Counted from the first letter of the stretch, positions 39,601-51,900 are shown. The stretch is DNA of 64,000 nt from Chaenocephalus aceratus (GCA_023974075.1 CM043788.1:29935054-29999053); one strand, 5' to 3'. Notes: generated by a model from the sequence alone, not told the origin. Translations and numbers: made by a program.

Positions 39601-39711
39601 ACAATAAATACATTAATATTTTTTTGAATGGCTGGTGGTCAACATCACTGCCAAACTAAACTGTGCTGTTTCACAGCGAAGAGGGAAACATATTAAATTT
39701 AAATAATTGTG

Positions 39712-39772
39712 GGTGTGGGTGGGTGTGGGTGTGCATGTGTGTGTGTGTGTGTGTTGTGTGTGTGTGTGTGTG

Positions 39773-39866
<94 letters not shown>

Positions 39867-39893
39867 TGGGTGTGGGGTGTGGGTGTGTGCTTG
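39712..39893. repeat. (GT)n microsatellite, very long
   Basis: About 180 bp of GT with GGGTGT variant units at both ends and a few interruptions. Frames through it give only Cys/Val or His/Thr runs. Confidence 0.95.
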
Positions 39894-40307
39894 TGTTGTT
39901 CAGTTGAAATGTTCATAACAAACCATCATCTTGTTGCTCCTGATGCGTAGTGCTTGGTTCATGAGTGCCTACAGATACCAAGAGATACATCAATTATGTG
40001 TGTCTCACATGGTATTAGTGATGGACATGGATAATATAGAACTACTTTGTTATTTTGATTTAAAGTTTCAATTATTTTATATAATTACACCATTATTAAT
40101 TAAGTTTTGTGTATTACTTACTTCTAAACGACTGACATGATTGCATTTCAAATCTGAGGGGTTGGAGGAAATCCAAAGAGATGGTTTCTATAAAACATTA
40201 ATAAGGGATCAACATAAATTCAAAAATAAACAGTGTATATCCTTTATTTTGTAATCAAAATATGAAATGTTGGCAGACATCACTACTTGTCTGAATTAAA
40301 CACTAAC

Positions 40308-42241
40308 CTGGCTGCAACTGGATGCCCTCTTGCCTCGCTGTAAAGCCTATCCACACGGCCTATCTCCTGACAGTAAAGCATCTCTTTTACAATGGCAAAA
40401 AGTGCCGGTCTCTCTCCGTGAGTGACCTCACTCTCCTTGCTCCACAGCCACCTCCAAACTGCTTGTAGCAGATGGAAGGAGCACAGGAGAAGTGTGGCCT
40501 TAGGAAATGCTTTTCCCAGAGCTCCCCTCTCTGCCCTACAGTCATCTGTGATGACCAGTTGTGGCCCTTCGTGTCCCCTGCCAGCAAAGCCCTTCTCTCC
40601 AACAACTTGTTTTAGCTGTTCCAGCCCTTGAGCAATAGTCTGCTCATCCTCAGACTGGCAGAGGAGAATGCCCAGAGGGAGGCCACCTGCACAGCTGTGG
40701 GTCAGGAGGAGGAATACCCTGCAGTTCTCCCTGTCCATATTCCCTGAGGAATCTATGAAGCACAGCTCCCCACTGTGCTTCAGTTGGTGCACTTTCTTCA
40801 TCAGTGGAGAACACACAACCACAAGAGGAGCTCCCTGGGAAGTTGTTCCCAGGAGAGCACAGGTGTCATTACATTTATTGTTGTAAATCTCCACTTGAAG
40901 CTTGAGCGCTGCCAACATCGTGGGACCTGTTTGCGTGCCATACTCCTCCCTACACACCTTGTGGAACAGTCTGGGTAGAACATGAATTAGTTGGTATGGG
41001 TGTCACTTACATGCAGTAGAAAAGCGTATTTGTATACACTGAATACATCATAGTTTTTATTGCATCGTTATTTATATAGTGGGTAGTAGGTATCTTGAAC
41101 ATGTTTCCAGATGTGATACCCACCTCTGTACATAAGGCAGGTCGGGGCAAATCTCCCTGTTGGCCGACACATACACATATCGCTGCCCATACTCCATTTG
41201 GAGGTCGTGTTTCAGGACTGCCAGTGCAGATGTTGGAGTGTGGCCAATTTCAAAGAGCCCTGTGAGTAAGCTGTTTACCTTTTCCCCAACATCTTGGTGG
41301 CGGATGGCGTCCGCAACAAAACGATTGTGGTTGTGCCTGTTTATTAGAATAACCTTAAATGGTAGGTCAGGCATGTGTGGGTCTTCGGTCCTATAACATA
41401 AATCAATATATATATCAATATTATGTAAAAAAAGCTAAACGTGAAATAATAAGTATGTGGATCAGTAAACTTACTTCATTTCCCCACGAGTACTCTTGAG
41501 TGTCGTGTGCATTTTTGCTTGACAGCAGGTGTTTCTTGCTGCTTTTGGCTGCTCTCGGGTTCACCCTATGCTGACACTTATAACTTGCCTGAACAAAATA
41601 AAGCAGATTTATTATAGTGCAGGTCAAAGTAAAAAGGATCATTAAAAGGTAACTTCAAGAAATATCAACAAGACAACACTTACTTTGAAAAGCACCCGCT
41701 TCCCCAACCTGGGTCGGGTAACATCCACCCTCCATGTCACCCCTGATGACCCCTTCAACTTTTGTACCCACTCCTTGACCTGTTCCACAGTGTGGACATC
41801 CAGCCTCAAAGTGGCTTCAAAACCAGTGTGGTCCCCCAGTGAAACCACCTCTTCATACTGGCACACGTGGTATCTGAACTCACCTGGTAGCCAACCCTAC
41901 AAGGAAACAGACAACTATTAATTAAAATACACACACATAATACTGTGTCAGCCCAGAATACCAGTAAGAGTTGTGCCATGATCTGAAGAACTAAAGAGGA
42001 CCATGAGGTTTAAAATGTACTGACTTTACTTAGAACTAGAGTAGAATACACATTATACTGGCAGGCTTAAAAGTCTGAAAAATAAAAATCCAACCCTCAA
42101 AATCCTAAAACATTGGTATAGTTATGCTAAAATGTTTATATTCTCTTTAAATGTACTTCATGTGCTTGCATGTTATTCTTTGTAATGCCTCGTCTTTTAT
42201 CTGGACAATAAGTCTGTTATTAAGTGGTATAGTTTAGAATC

Positions 42242-42302
<61 letters not shown>

Positions 42303-43178
42303 TGATGGTGATGATGGTGATGACGATGATGATGACGATGATGATGACGATGATGATGATGCTGATGATGATGATGATGTGTAATCAATCAAATCAAGTT
42401 TTATTTATATAGCACATTTATAAACGATCTTTGGTCGAGCCTACAGTAGAGACACTTTACAGCAAATACAACAGCACAGATTGTTCAGAATATCAGTATG
42501 AGAAAAAAACGACACCCTCTATCTATGTGTAGGTGAGGCATTGATATGAGCAAACATATCCAATGTAATTTGATGTTCATCATAGTATTGAGAGATAGGT
42601 CTTATCAGATACCTTCAACTGCGGGTACTCATATTGTTCCGTGTGCCTCCAGAGCACACTAAAACACGAGGTCTGAAATGAAAGCAAAAAAAAGAGCCTA
42701 TAGCTATTCAGGTACTATTCTGAGGCTAATACTTTAGTACTTATACTTGAGTATTTCTACACTCTGGTACTTGTACCTTTACTCAAGTACAAGATCGTTA
42801 TCACTTCTTACACCTCTGGAAAGCACTTTTATGTAAAGGAATACATTTTTATAAATGTCCCAACATTTCATTTTTACATGGCAAAACGTTAATATGTTAT
42901 TAATGTCAAATGTTATATGTTGTATTATATAACAAAAATAGACATTTATAACATATTATAAATGTCTATCTTTAAATAAAATATTAAATAGATACCTTTA
43001 CATCCTAAACAGAAAGTCAAAACGTTAATATGTTACATGACAAACAAAAAAACGAAACATTATATAGGCTATATATACAGATGTTTGCTAATGTATCCCT
43101 CTTATATCCATCAGGAATTAATATTAAATGATGAATTAACATTACCCTCAGCACTGCATAAGTGTGGTCGTCAGTCAT
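40308..43178 (-). CDS. MULE-type transposase, spliced, C-terminus not found
   Basis: Encodes the enzyme expected to cut and move the surrounding element in the nucleus. I place six minus-strand exons with AG/GT borders: 43,178-43,146 (ATG start, MTDDHTYAVLR), 42,672-42,613, 41,896-41,684, 41,588-41,475 or 41,494, 41,390-41,124 and 40,970-40,308, about 440 codons without internal stops. Exons 1-3 join in phase 0, exons 5-6 in phase 2. The usual donor after exon 4 (GTAAGT) leaves a phase conflict with exon 5; a weaker donor at 41,493 solves it. Exon 6 carries the core: FIDSSGNMDR (first Asp, codon 40,751-40,753), VITDDCRAERGAL (second Asp), then LLCSFHLLQAVWRWL with a CxxH signature, the order seen in MULE transposases. 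The third acidic residue is not pinned down. MULE proteins are usually longer and often end in a SWIM zinc finger, not seen here, so 3' exons are missing or decayed. The ATG 160 bp inside the right TIR suggests a TIR promoter. Confidence 0.75.
42241..42379. repeat. (GAT)n microsatellite
   Basis: About 46 GAT units, with GGT and GAC variants in the second half. It abuts the 3' tail of the minus-strand LINE fragment and may have grown from that tail. It lies in MULE intron 2. Confidence 0.95.
42383..42530 (-). mobile_element. LINE 3' UTR fragment in MULE intron 2
   Basis: Minus-strand 3' end of an L2-like LINE: tail AATCAATCAAATCAAG, TTTTATTTATATAGCACATT, then CAGAATATCAGTATGA and CGACACCCTCT. 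The last two words also occur in the 3' UTR of the copy at 24,247-25,765, at about 24,329 and 24,350. Only about 150 bp remain. Confidence 0.75.
42938..42969. repeat. 13-bp perfect palindrome in MULE intron 1
   Basis: ATAGACATTTATA and TATAAATGTCTAT around a 6-bp loop in very AT-rich intron sequence. Probably an incidental hairpin. Confidence 0.7.
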
Positions 43179-43339
43179 ATTGACAAAGAAGCACTATTAT
43201 ATTGTATATTATGCAGCGTTTAAAAGGACGGTATTTCGCTTGTCAGATTCAGATTTTGCGGGTGTGCCGTGTGAGGCAGTGATGTAACCATAGGGATTGT
43301 AACGCTAGGTTGATGCTGTGACGTAACGCTGCGTCGATG

Positions 43340-43393
43340 CTTGCGTAATGCGGAAGTGGGATCTAAACTGTGTTGGAAAAAACGATAGACGCG
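43340..43393 (-). repeat. MULE right terminal inverted repeat
   Basis: Reverse reading begins CGCGTCTATCGTTTTTTCC and ends in CCGCATTACGCAAG, matching the left TIR with one substitution besides indels. Confidence 0.9.
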
Positions 43394-44340
43394 TCCTGTC
43401 CACAGGGTCATATCAACCTGTTCTACTATTTTGCCAAAGGAACCGGCACACTTGGGCCCCCAGGCAGGGGCGGATCTAGAAAAATATTCATGGGGTGGCA
43501 AGAGGGTGGCAGGTGAATTTCAGGGGTGGCATCCCCTGGCAGAAGTATATGCTGATTTAATCGCAGTCATATCAACAATGTTAACTTGGAAAGCCACAAT
43601 ATTGATATTTTAACTAAATAACATTAGGTGACATTATTGTGGCACATCAGTAAAGCCTTACATATAAATATATAAGGTGGCAGACATAATTAATGAATTT
43701 TAACTGAACAATAACTGAATGAGTTTGTCTCACTCTTAGACCAGCAGGGGTACCAAAATCTATGCAGACTGCTGCAATAAGTACATTAATTAACTGTCTC
43801 ATCGATGTTTGTCTGTATGAATATGATAATATTAACAATCATATTATTCCTATCAGCTGTCAATCACTGTTATGATTCACATATTCAGTGTTATTATTAA
43901 ATAAACTATATTTTTTGGAGGAGTTAATGATGAATGTTCTTCAAGATGCTTGCTCCTTGAAATTTGAAAGACAAGTAATTACTATCATATATCAAAATAA
44001 TCAAAAGAACAGTTCAGCGCCTCACAACTTCATTGCAAACAGTTACAACCTTGACTTTACATCAGAAAGAACAAACATTAAAGAAGTGACTAACTGCATC
44101 AGTTAGGGTTAGAAAATGTGTATTCAGCTCAAACACATACATCGCTGCAGTTATTATCCAGTGGAAAGTCCTTACTAGTTAAATCAAAGTGGTTACTTGT
44201 TTTTGGCTGGGCAGTGAAGTTTTACACACCGTCTTATTTGACTTCTCAGGATTTGAAACTGTTTTTTTGGGGACAGAACCCCACAAAGAAGAAACATATT
44301 ATACACACGTAAAGTCATCATCTTAACAGTTTATTATTCT

Positions 44341-44525
44341 CATTGACTCATCCGTGAGCAGAGCATCAAGTTGGCATGCATATACAGCTGAATGCGGTGA
44401 TTACCATCTTGTTCAGGAAAACGCTTCACAAAATTATTAAGATCTAAAGCTATGGTGCGTTTGATTAAATGCTGAGTACAGCCAAACTTGACAGGCTCTT
44501 CTCTGTCATTGTAGACCCGCAAACA
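44341..44525 (-). pseudogene. Unidentified coding-like 3' exon inside hAT
   Basis: On the minus strand an open frame includes RVYNDREEPVKFGCTQHLIK and ends LMLCSRMSQ before a TGA at 44,341-44,343. AATAAA follows five bases later, a polyadenylation signal placed as at the end of a real gene. If the 44,525-45,407 hAT and one copy of its duplication are ignored, the frame continues a few codons into 45,408-45,430, where a weak TAG acceptor-like site lies. It does not resemble a hAT transposase that I recognise. It could be the tail of a captured host gene or of a diverged element protein. Confidence 0.35.
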
Positions 44526-45407
44526 GTGGCGGCGCCAGAGTATTTGTGTTGGGTAATCTATGGTAGGGCTAACCCATACAGTGGTGGGGCTCAAGTTAGT
44601 ATTTGCAAAGTAATTACATACATGCTCCCTTGACAGTGAAACGCCACGCGTGAGGTTTAGATTATTTCTCTGTCTCAATCCAAATTGAACTGTATGAATA
44701 AAAAGGCACATTTGTCTTGTAGTAAATAAAAAGGGTTGACCTGGAGCCAATCCTGCAATTTCCCCACAGGTGAACGAGTTGACATGCTGAAAACCCAACC
44801 CCAGCAGTGGGGTCTGGGATTCTCCCCCAGGAGATTTTTTGAAATACTAACATAAAAATACACATTCTGGTACTCTCTTGAGAAGAAAAATAAATACATC
44901 TATTACTATACGACATATTTAAAAAAATTAATGGTATTTTAGTTTTTTGTTACTTTGTTCTGAAAGCTAACCTGCTGCCTCTCTCACAGAGAGAGAGGGG
45001 AAGAGGCTGTGAATTACTTTAGATTGTAGATAAGGGTGGATAGCCCCCATTGTTCTGTGTGTCAAAATGAAAGACAACACGTAATGTTGTAATCGATTGT
45101 ATCGGGACTTCCTGCAACAACACCACGCCGTTATCGTGATTCTGATTGGCCAGAAGACATTATCAAAGATGTTCTATAGAGAAGACGATCACTACGTGAC
45201 AAAAGTTTTCAAAGCCGTTCTAGTCTTCGGTATTTCCAGACAAGTGGCTACTGAAATCAATCTTACTAACTGCTGTCTGTTGCAATTTACTCCGCGCGAG
45301 TTGGCGGACTTTATTTTGCTTACCTTCACATCATTTTTCATGGTGGGGCTAAGCCATTTCTTGGTATGGCTGTAGCCTACCCCAGCCATACCCTGGCGCC
45401 GCCACTG
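44525..45407. mobile_element. Nested hAT, CAGTGGCGGCGCCAG ends
   Basis: Ends CAGTGGCGGCGCCAGAGTAT and, in reverse, CAGTGGCGGCGCCAGGGTAT give about 20-bp inverted repeats. Flanks CCCGCAAA (44,517-44,524) and ACCGCAAA (45,408-45,415) match at 7 of 8 positions. The 883-bp body has no transposase. It interrupts the coding-like frame of the outer element. Confidence 0.85.
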
Positions 45408-45438
45408 ACCGCAAATACCTCATTCCTTCCGTCTATTT

Positions 45439-45728
45439 CAGTGTTTCTCAAACTTTTTCATACCAAGGACCACTCGCGGACCACCTAACTCCACAAATAT
45501 CCAAAAACACATCGTTTTTTACAAATCGCCTGAAAATTGTACAAACAAGTGGCAACATGTGTGATGAAGGTGCTTATCTGGGCTATATCATGCAATCGAA
45601 AGTGAAACTTAAGCTCGTTCCATTGCGAAAAACTTAAATACATTTATTTATTTCAAATGTGAATTTTACCAATATACTCACGGACCACTAGGGGGCGCTC
45701 ACGGACCACCAGTGGTTGAGAAGCACTG
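45439..45728. mobile_element. Nested Charlie-like hAT MITE
   Basis: The left end CAGTGTTTCTCAAACTTTTT and the right end in reverse CAGTGCTTCTCAACCACTGG are typical of Charlie-type hATs. The target duplication GTCTATTT is exact at 45,431-45,438 and 45,729-45,736. The 290-bp body contains repeated CGGACCAC words and no gene. Confidence 0.92.
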
Positions 45729-45966
45729 GTCTATTTGGATCCGAAATGCTTCTCGTTTTGCGCTGTCCCCCGTTCAAATGAAATCGCCGCCAATCATATT
45801 TCCATGCTCGGTCCCAGGGCCGGGGAGGGGTTTACAAGGCTCACATCTTGTGCTGCATTCACTTGCACTCGGACATTAGAGATTTTCTCTCATAAATGTC
45901 CGATGATTTTTCTGAGGTGGCAGCTGCCACACCCGTGCCACCCTGTAGACCGCCACTGCCCCCCAG

Positions 45967-48900
45967 GGCGTGTTGATGAGAGAGACAAGGGTGTACTGAA
46001 GACCAGACAGCCTTCTGGCATTGGGCCTGTGTCTACATTCACACTGGGAGTCCTGGACCAAGAAACCAGTGATATCATTGGTCTAAGGATTTGTACAGCC
46101 CAGTGGACCTAATACTATCAATCATATATTCAGTCACTTGTAAAGTAAAAGAGTACAGAAGAGAAACACACATGTTAGCATTTTTAAGGATTTTCCAAAA
46201 CACCTAGATTTTCCTGAAGCCAACATCTCAATTGCTTCACATGTGCACTTGACTCAATAGCCTTTAAAATAAGTTTTTCTTGAATGTGCTTTTTAGTGTT
46301 TTACTTGAAACCTGCAAGCTCTGTTCGGAAAGACAAAAAACTCTGTAACTGCAGTGTGTGTGCACAAGTAAATATGGTTGACCACACTGGTTGGTGTTAA
46401 GCAGTGCACTAAAAAGTGACAGTGCACAGACAAGCTGAACCATGGAAAGCAAGAAATTATGTGGTGGAAAGAATCCAACAGCTATAAACGGGTCGGACCA
46501 CACCATAGAGTGTGTGGGCTTCAAGTTCCATCACCAGCCCTGCATACCTCTTCCTCCTCTTGCCTGTGGAAATGTGGGCCAAAAATCCTTATGTTGATAT
46601 TTTTACCTGTTTCAATACAGACCCTTCTGATGAGTCGTAGAAACTGTCAAACGTTTCTCTGTCTGTTTACCAAATCCCACTTTTAACTGGAGGGGGAAAA
46701 ACTGTAACAGTCAGTTTCACTTCCAAGATAAATAATGAGGTTCTGGCCGTGCTATCTGTCCAAGTGAAGAGCAGTGTGTTTTCAGTGAGCTGAAGCCAAC
46801 GTTGCAGTGGCATGTTAAATGTACAGTAACACACCAAGTGAGAAGAGCAAAACCTGTGAAATAGAAGTACAGGGTGGTATTTAGGGAGGAAGGATTCATG
46901 CTGTATGAGTCCCCACTTAGGATGTGGATGTGAGTGACAACCAGGACAAATGAGGCGATCAGATTTATAGCTGCATGGGATTCTGTGTTGTAGCAGACAT
47001 CTGGTTTGACCGATGTTTATGTGGCTTTGTGGAGCAGTGACGGACATTTCTGTGAGAACACAGATGAAAGTCAGACGAGAAAAAGGAAGAGTTATGTTTG
47101 TAGGTTTATAATGTCTGCGAGGGCTGTTAAACCATTGGTTGAATCAAGCTACATCTTGCTAGACTTCCATTCGGTCATTAAAGACCCATTCTCTTGGATG
47201 TTTGGCCTTCACAGAATGAATGCATATGCATAGTTTCATACTCAAAAAGCCTTTTTCACCTTTAGTTTGGCAGCCATAACCAAGCTAAGTACAAAGACTG
47301 GCGACACAGGGAAACACCTAGCCTGGCTCTGTCCATCGTTGCAAAATCACCATCACTAGCAACTCTATAGCACTCTTATCGACACGTTTAATTTTGTATG
47401 TATAATCTGTAGAAAGACTAAAGTGTTTCCGGTGATTGTGATTTGCTAAGGTAACTTACTGCTGATATAGATTGGAAAGCATTGTCTATCTTTCCACATA
47501 ACTATTTGAATCCAGAATCTGAAAGTTGTCCTTTAAGAAATTATTTTTGCAAAGCAAATGTCCTTTAAAGAGAAAAACACATTTTGTTCATGGACATGCA
47601 AGGCCGCAAAGTTTCTTGTCACTGGAATATGACTTGTCAATTCATGAGAGTATTCAGTTGAACAGCATGAAATCAGAGGTCAAAAACGGATTGTTCATGA
47701 CCAACAGCAAGTAACAAATCTAAAAACAAGATGCGGAGAGGAGAAATAAAAAGAGATACCATTTAATAGAAAATGGAAAAGGCTTCAACTTTGAGTTGAA
47801 AACTGATGGCAAGTCTAATTGCTGGTGTAATCTAAAGTGATTGATGTGAAATGTGTTCCTGACTTACTACATGTTGAGTTTCTAACTCCATGTTTTGATC
47901 TGACAATATGACATAAACACAATCCAGATGACCACACACTACTGCAACACCAACCCAAAAATCAAGGAAAAATGTAAAAGTTTTAATATTCAACCTACTT
48001 TTAATATTTTCTGTTTTAATATACAGTATTGGCCACTCTTTACAGTGGTCTGCCAAGCCCCAGACAGTATGTATCCGCACAAGGACAGACACATTAAGGT
48101 TGAGGGACACAGTCTAGTGAACAGCTGGTTTGCTGAATTGTGATCAGCAGCTACAAGACAGGCTTTACCACCCAATGCGTGTTTCCAGCAACAGTTAGGG
48201 CCAAACGTTTGTCTTCATTTAAGCTTTGGCTGTTAAATATGCCTTAGGGATGGCCACTTGACCCCAGGAACTACTTTATGCAACCACAAAAAAATACCTT
48301 TTCCTTTTCTCATTATCGCAACTCTAATGGAAGGACAGATTGATGAAGGTGAACGGACTGGTTACCAAAAGTGGAAAGGAAGGGACAGCAATCAGATTTG
48401 TTTTGTTAGAAACACTTATCAGTGGTCCAGGCGGACTGATGGGTTCATGAGATGATTAATGTGTGTGTGATAGAAAGAGCGTTAAGTAAACATTAGGACA
48501 CTATCAGAGCCTGTAGATGCAGGTTAACAAGCTGCATGTGTTCCCTTTAGAGGGGAGGAAGCAGGGTGTTAGGCACACATGTTTGTGACATCTGAGGCGA
48601 CCTAGGGGAGGAGAAGCCACAAGAAGACTGTCCAATATCAGGTCAGGAAACGAGTTGTTTGACAGACTTCAAACCACCCAGAGCGATGGTGTACACGCAA
48701 ACAAGCATAAATAGAAAAATAAACACACTCGCTGGCTCACACTTCTATACACACAAACATCCACATCATGTTTACACGGACTCGCATCTACTTACTAGCA
48801 GAGCGACCCAGCAGTGACACCCCTTCAGGGGATCCACCCAAACCCCGCCTCACCCCACATCGCCACACAGGCCCATAGGAGTCTCCGGGCCATGGCATCC

Positions 48901-51900
48901 ACTGGCCCTGTGCAATCTGTCAGGAGGTCCGGAGATGTCTTACTTATCAATAGGCGCGGTGTATTGTTTCAGGGGGCTTCCTCTTTCCTGTACGGGACAG
49001 TCCTGATGGGGGGGCTACTATGGGGCCGTCAAGCCGCCTGGGGCCCCTTGGAGTATGAAAGCTGTAAAGTTTATGGTTGAATGAAAGAACCAGGCTTCTC
49101 CTTTCCTGTGAGCAAAATGTCTGTATTTGACAAGGCGAAAGCCTCATCAGGACAGGAGTGTGCTTTTCCACATTGCTTGACAGTGCTGTGCTGGCTTTAT
49201 CAGATTCTGATTCATTTATTTGTATTTGTTTGTGAGAAGCTGTGCATTTGGTGTCCTGTTTATCTATATTAAAAAAATTAAATAAAAATAAAGAAATGGT
49301 GCATGTGCTCCCTGATTGCGTTGTTAAGTTCAGACCATCTAAAAGGTGTCAAGATTAAGTCTATTGTAAGTTATCATGAGTCAAAAATATGATTCAAATA
49401 ACTAGGAATGAATGGAATATTGTCAACTTTAAATCAGGATAAAACACTGGTCCTTTCAGCTGAAATATAAATCCATATTGTCAGGAAGGCTCTCAGAGCT
49501 GTGCCAGAGCCATACAAAAATAATATTGTGGTGAAAAATGCCCAGTTCATAATTTTTCAGTCTGTGTATCTGAACATAGGAGGGGATATTTTTCTTTTTA
49601 CTGTTGGCACAGACTTGGATTGAGGCGACCACTGGGCAAGCAAGGGTGTTTGCTCAAGTGGAGCCAATTACTCAAAATAAATTGGGTCTTCCTCTCCATC
49701 CCTCTATTGCTCTCCCTTCCTCTCTCTCCCCCTCCCTCATCCCCTCATCTCTCTGGTATGGGTTGTCATTTGAAACCGGGTCAGATCCACGGTGAGCCCC
49801 TCCTTCCAAATAAACAGGCTAGTAATGGCTGTTTACCCAGAGTACAAGAGCCATTATGCACAAGGAAGTTAAACATCTCTGACAGGCAAAATGGCTGCAG
49901 ACAAATCGCTGTTGCCCTTTCTTGAAGAATTGATTGGAAGAATGCTGATGTTTCCCTAACTGTTACCAGCAGCGGTACACGCTTGTGACGGATTTTCAAA
50001 AGGCATACCAACTCGATGGTGTAAGGATTCAAATCAAAAACCTTTGTTTGTCTGCAATTAAACTACAGAGTGAACAGATGACCCAGACAGAGATGGATTT
50101 CATCCCTTTGGTTTCCAGGAAGCCACAGGCCTCAAAATTGGAAAGTACCCTTTTACTTCAGGAGAATATCACAGCCCACTTTTCAGTCACCTAGAATCTG
50201 GACAGCATAATGTGGAAATATGGAGGACGTAGAAAATGAAAGAGCAATTATAATGTACTGTAAGGCGAATTTAATGAGCTTAACGTCATTCTGTGGAGTC
50301 ATTACGAGATCAAAAATGAAGCCAGAAAATAATTTCAAGTGAAAGGCACCGTTCTGTGACTTAGTGTTTAATTGGAAATGAAAAGGTACGGTAAACAGAA
50401 CAATGCATTGTGGTCATACATGTGTGAAGAATGGACTGCATTAAATCATAGTCTGCTAACAAGGCCATAATGAAACTTTACATAATGGGTGCCGATTGAG
50501 TAATTTACCGTCAAGCTTTTGAATTTTGTCTGTGAAGGTCGGGCGCAAATTAAGCGACTTTGGGTCCGGAGTTTTACAAGTTGAACACAATGCATTTCCC
50601 ATAAGACTTGATATATCAATTTATCTTGATATATCAGGACAGGAGGACAAGAGTTTATAGTTTTTATGATTCTGTAACTAGAACATCACTTATTTGTTTC
50701 TATATATAATTTTTGTTTCAACTACATGTGAGTATTTCACTGAAATAATACTCACATGTACTGTAGTTGAAACTAAAATTGACAGAACATTTGGATGTCA
50801 AATAATTTATATCAATTATAATGTTTTTCGAACAAAAATGGTCGAGCTCCTCAGTTGTGAAGATGTTATGCTTTTGTTTGTATTATATATGGTAGTTATC
50901 AGCATCTTTGAGTTTGGTACCATTGGTACTAGGAACAGTTGGGAATCAGGATCTGTTATATGGCATGTGTGACTATTTTCTGAAAAGTCATAACTGAAAC
51001 GGTTAATTGATAGAGAAAATAGTGGACAGATGATTTGAAAATAAAATGATTGCAGCTGTTCTTAACTACAGAAATATAGAGCATGAGAAATCCCGTTTGA
51101 TTTAACCTTTAACATCAATTTTTTTTTAGAGTGGTGGGACCCACAGTAAAAATGAGTGATTTGGACCTTGTTTGAACATTTGTGTTCCCTATCTAGATTC
51201 ATTAGACTTGTTTAAATTGCCAAGCAGTTTATTTGTACCCACATCCTGCCTGGAGAAAGAATACAACGACATAATACATAATTTGGTCTAAATGTGTAAA
51301 AGATGGAATTGATTAAAAGTCCAACTAAGAACTTATGTAATCATTCCGAAATCCCATTAAACTATAAAAATAAAGGGGTTTGACATTTTAATACGGCAAC
51401 AACTTTTAAAACAACAATAGGGTGTGAAGCTGGTTGCACTTACAGCCGCAGTCATTCTTTACAGATGGGGCCAGAGGCACAGCTCTGAGCCCAAGGGTTT
51501 TTCCTCACAGATTTGAGCTATGACAGAATTTACAATGGGCGAGAACGTTGTTGTTATTGGCTCACAACAGAACAGTCTGCTGAGATGTGAGGCTAACTTC
51601 AACTCGGTGTGGCCTAAGCTTTGCTTCAGCCCATCACCATGGCTAAAATCAAGGAAACAGGCGGTAGTTTTACAGTGTTGAAAACCCTGGCACCCATGAA
51701 GAATTTCTGTCTCATGCATTTCCAAATGAATGGTTGGCAGGAAAATGCAGCATGCATCCGGTGGAAACAATATGGGACATTTCCGTGTGTGTGGAATCCG
51801 TAGGGTGTTTTCCTTTATGTTATCCATCTTTATGTATCTGTACAATATCTGTATAAATCAAAGTGTACACTCTCTTTCTCTTCAGCTGTCAGTGTGCCAG

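Larger units (their letters stand above)
37657..43393 (-). mobile_element. MULE-like DNA transposon with long TIRs
   Basis: A 5.7-kb element bounded by long inverted repeats (37,657-37,718 and 43,340-43,393). It encodes a spliced transposase with a MULE-type catalytic core on the minus strand. It resembles Mutator superfamily elements in TIR size, possible 9-bp duplications and transposase motifs. The right half is gene-dense. The left half is filled with AT-rich repeats, CA/GT tracts and a 64-bp minisatellite, with no clear C-terminal transposase exons. Intron 2 took up a GAT tract and a LINE tail. Assignment to a named MULE family needs a database search. Confidence 0.8.
43465..45958. mobile_element. 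Composite hAT element, CAGGGGCGG ends
   Basis: The left end is CAGGGGCGGATCTAG, followed by GGGGTGGCA repeats; the right end in reverse is CAGTGGCGGTCTACAGGGTG. It is flanked by CCCCCAGG (43,457-43,464) and a copy with one extra C at 45,959-45,967, a slightly altered 8-bp duplication. There is no hAT transposase. Two younger hATs sit inside (44,525-45,407 and 45,439-45,728). A short minus-strand coding-like end (44,341-44,525) of unknown origin is also inside. Confidence 0.85.

Noticed and set aside
39663..39950. Open frames across the GT tract
   Set aside because: Cys/Val, Trp/Val or His/Thr runs caused by the repeat.
40387..40983. Other frames overlapping MULE exon 6
   Set aside because: Shadows of the transposase exon; only the frame with the DD and CxxH motifs is kept.
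43220..43501. 93-codon minus-strand frame
   Set aside because: It crosses the MULE TIR and the start of a separate hAT, so it is a chimera of element ends.
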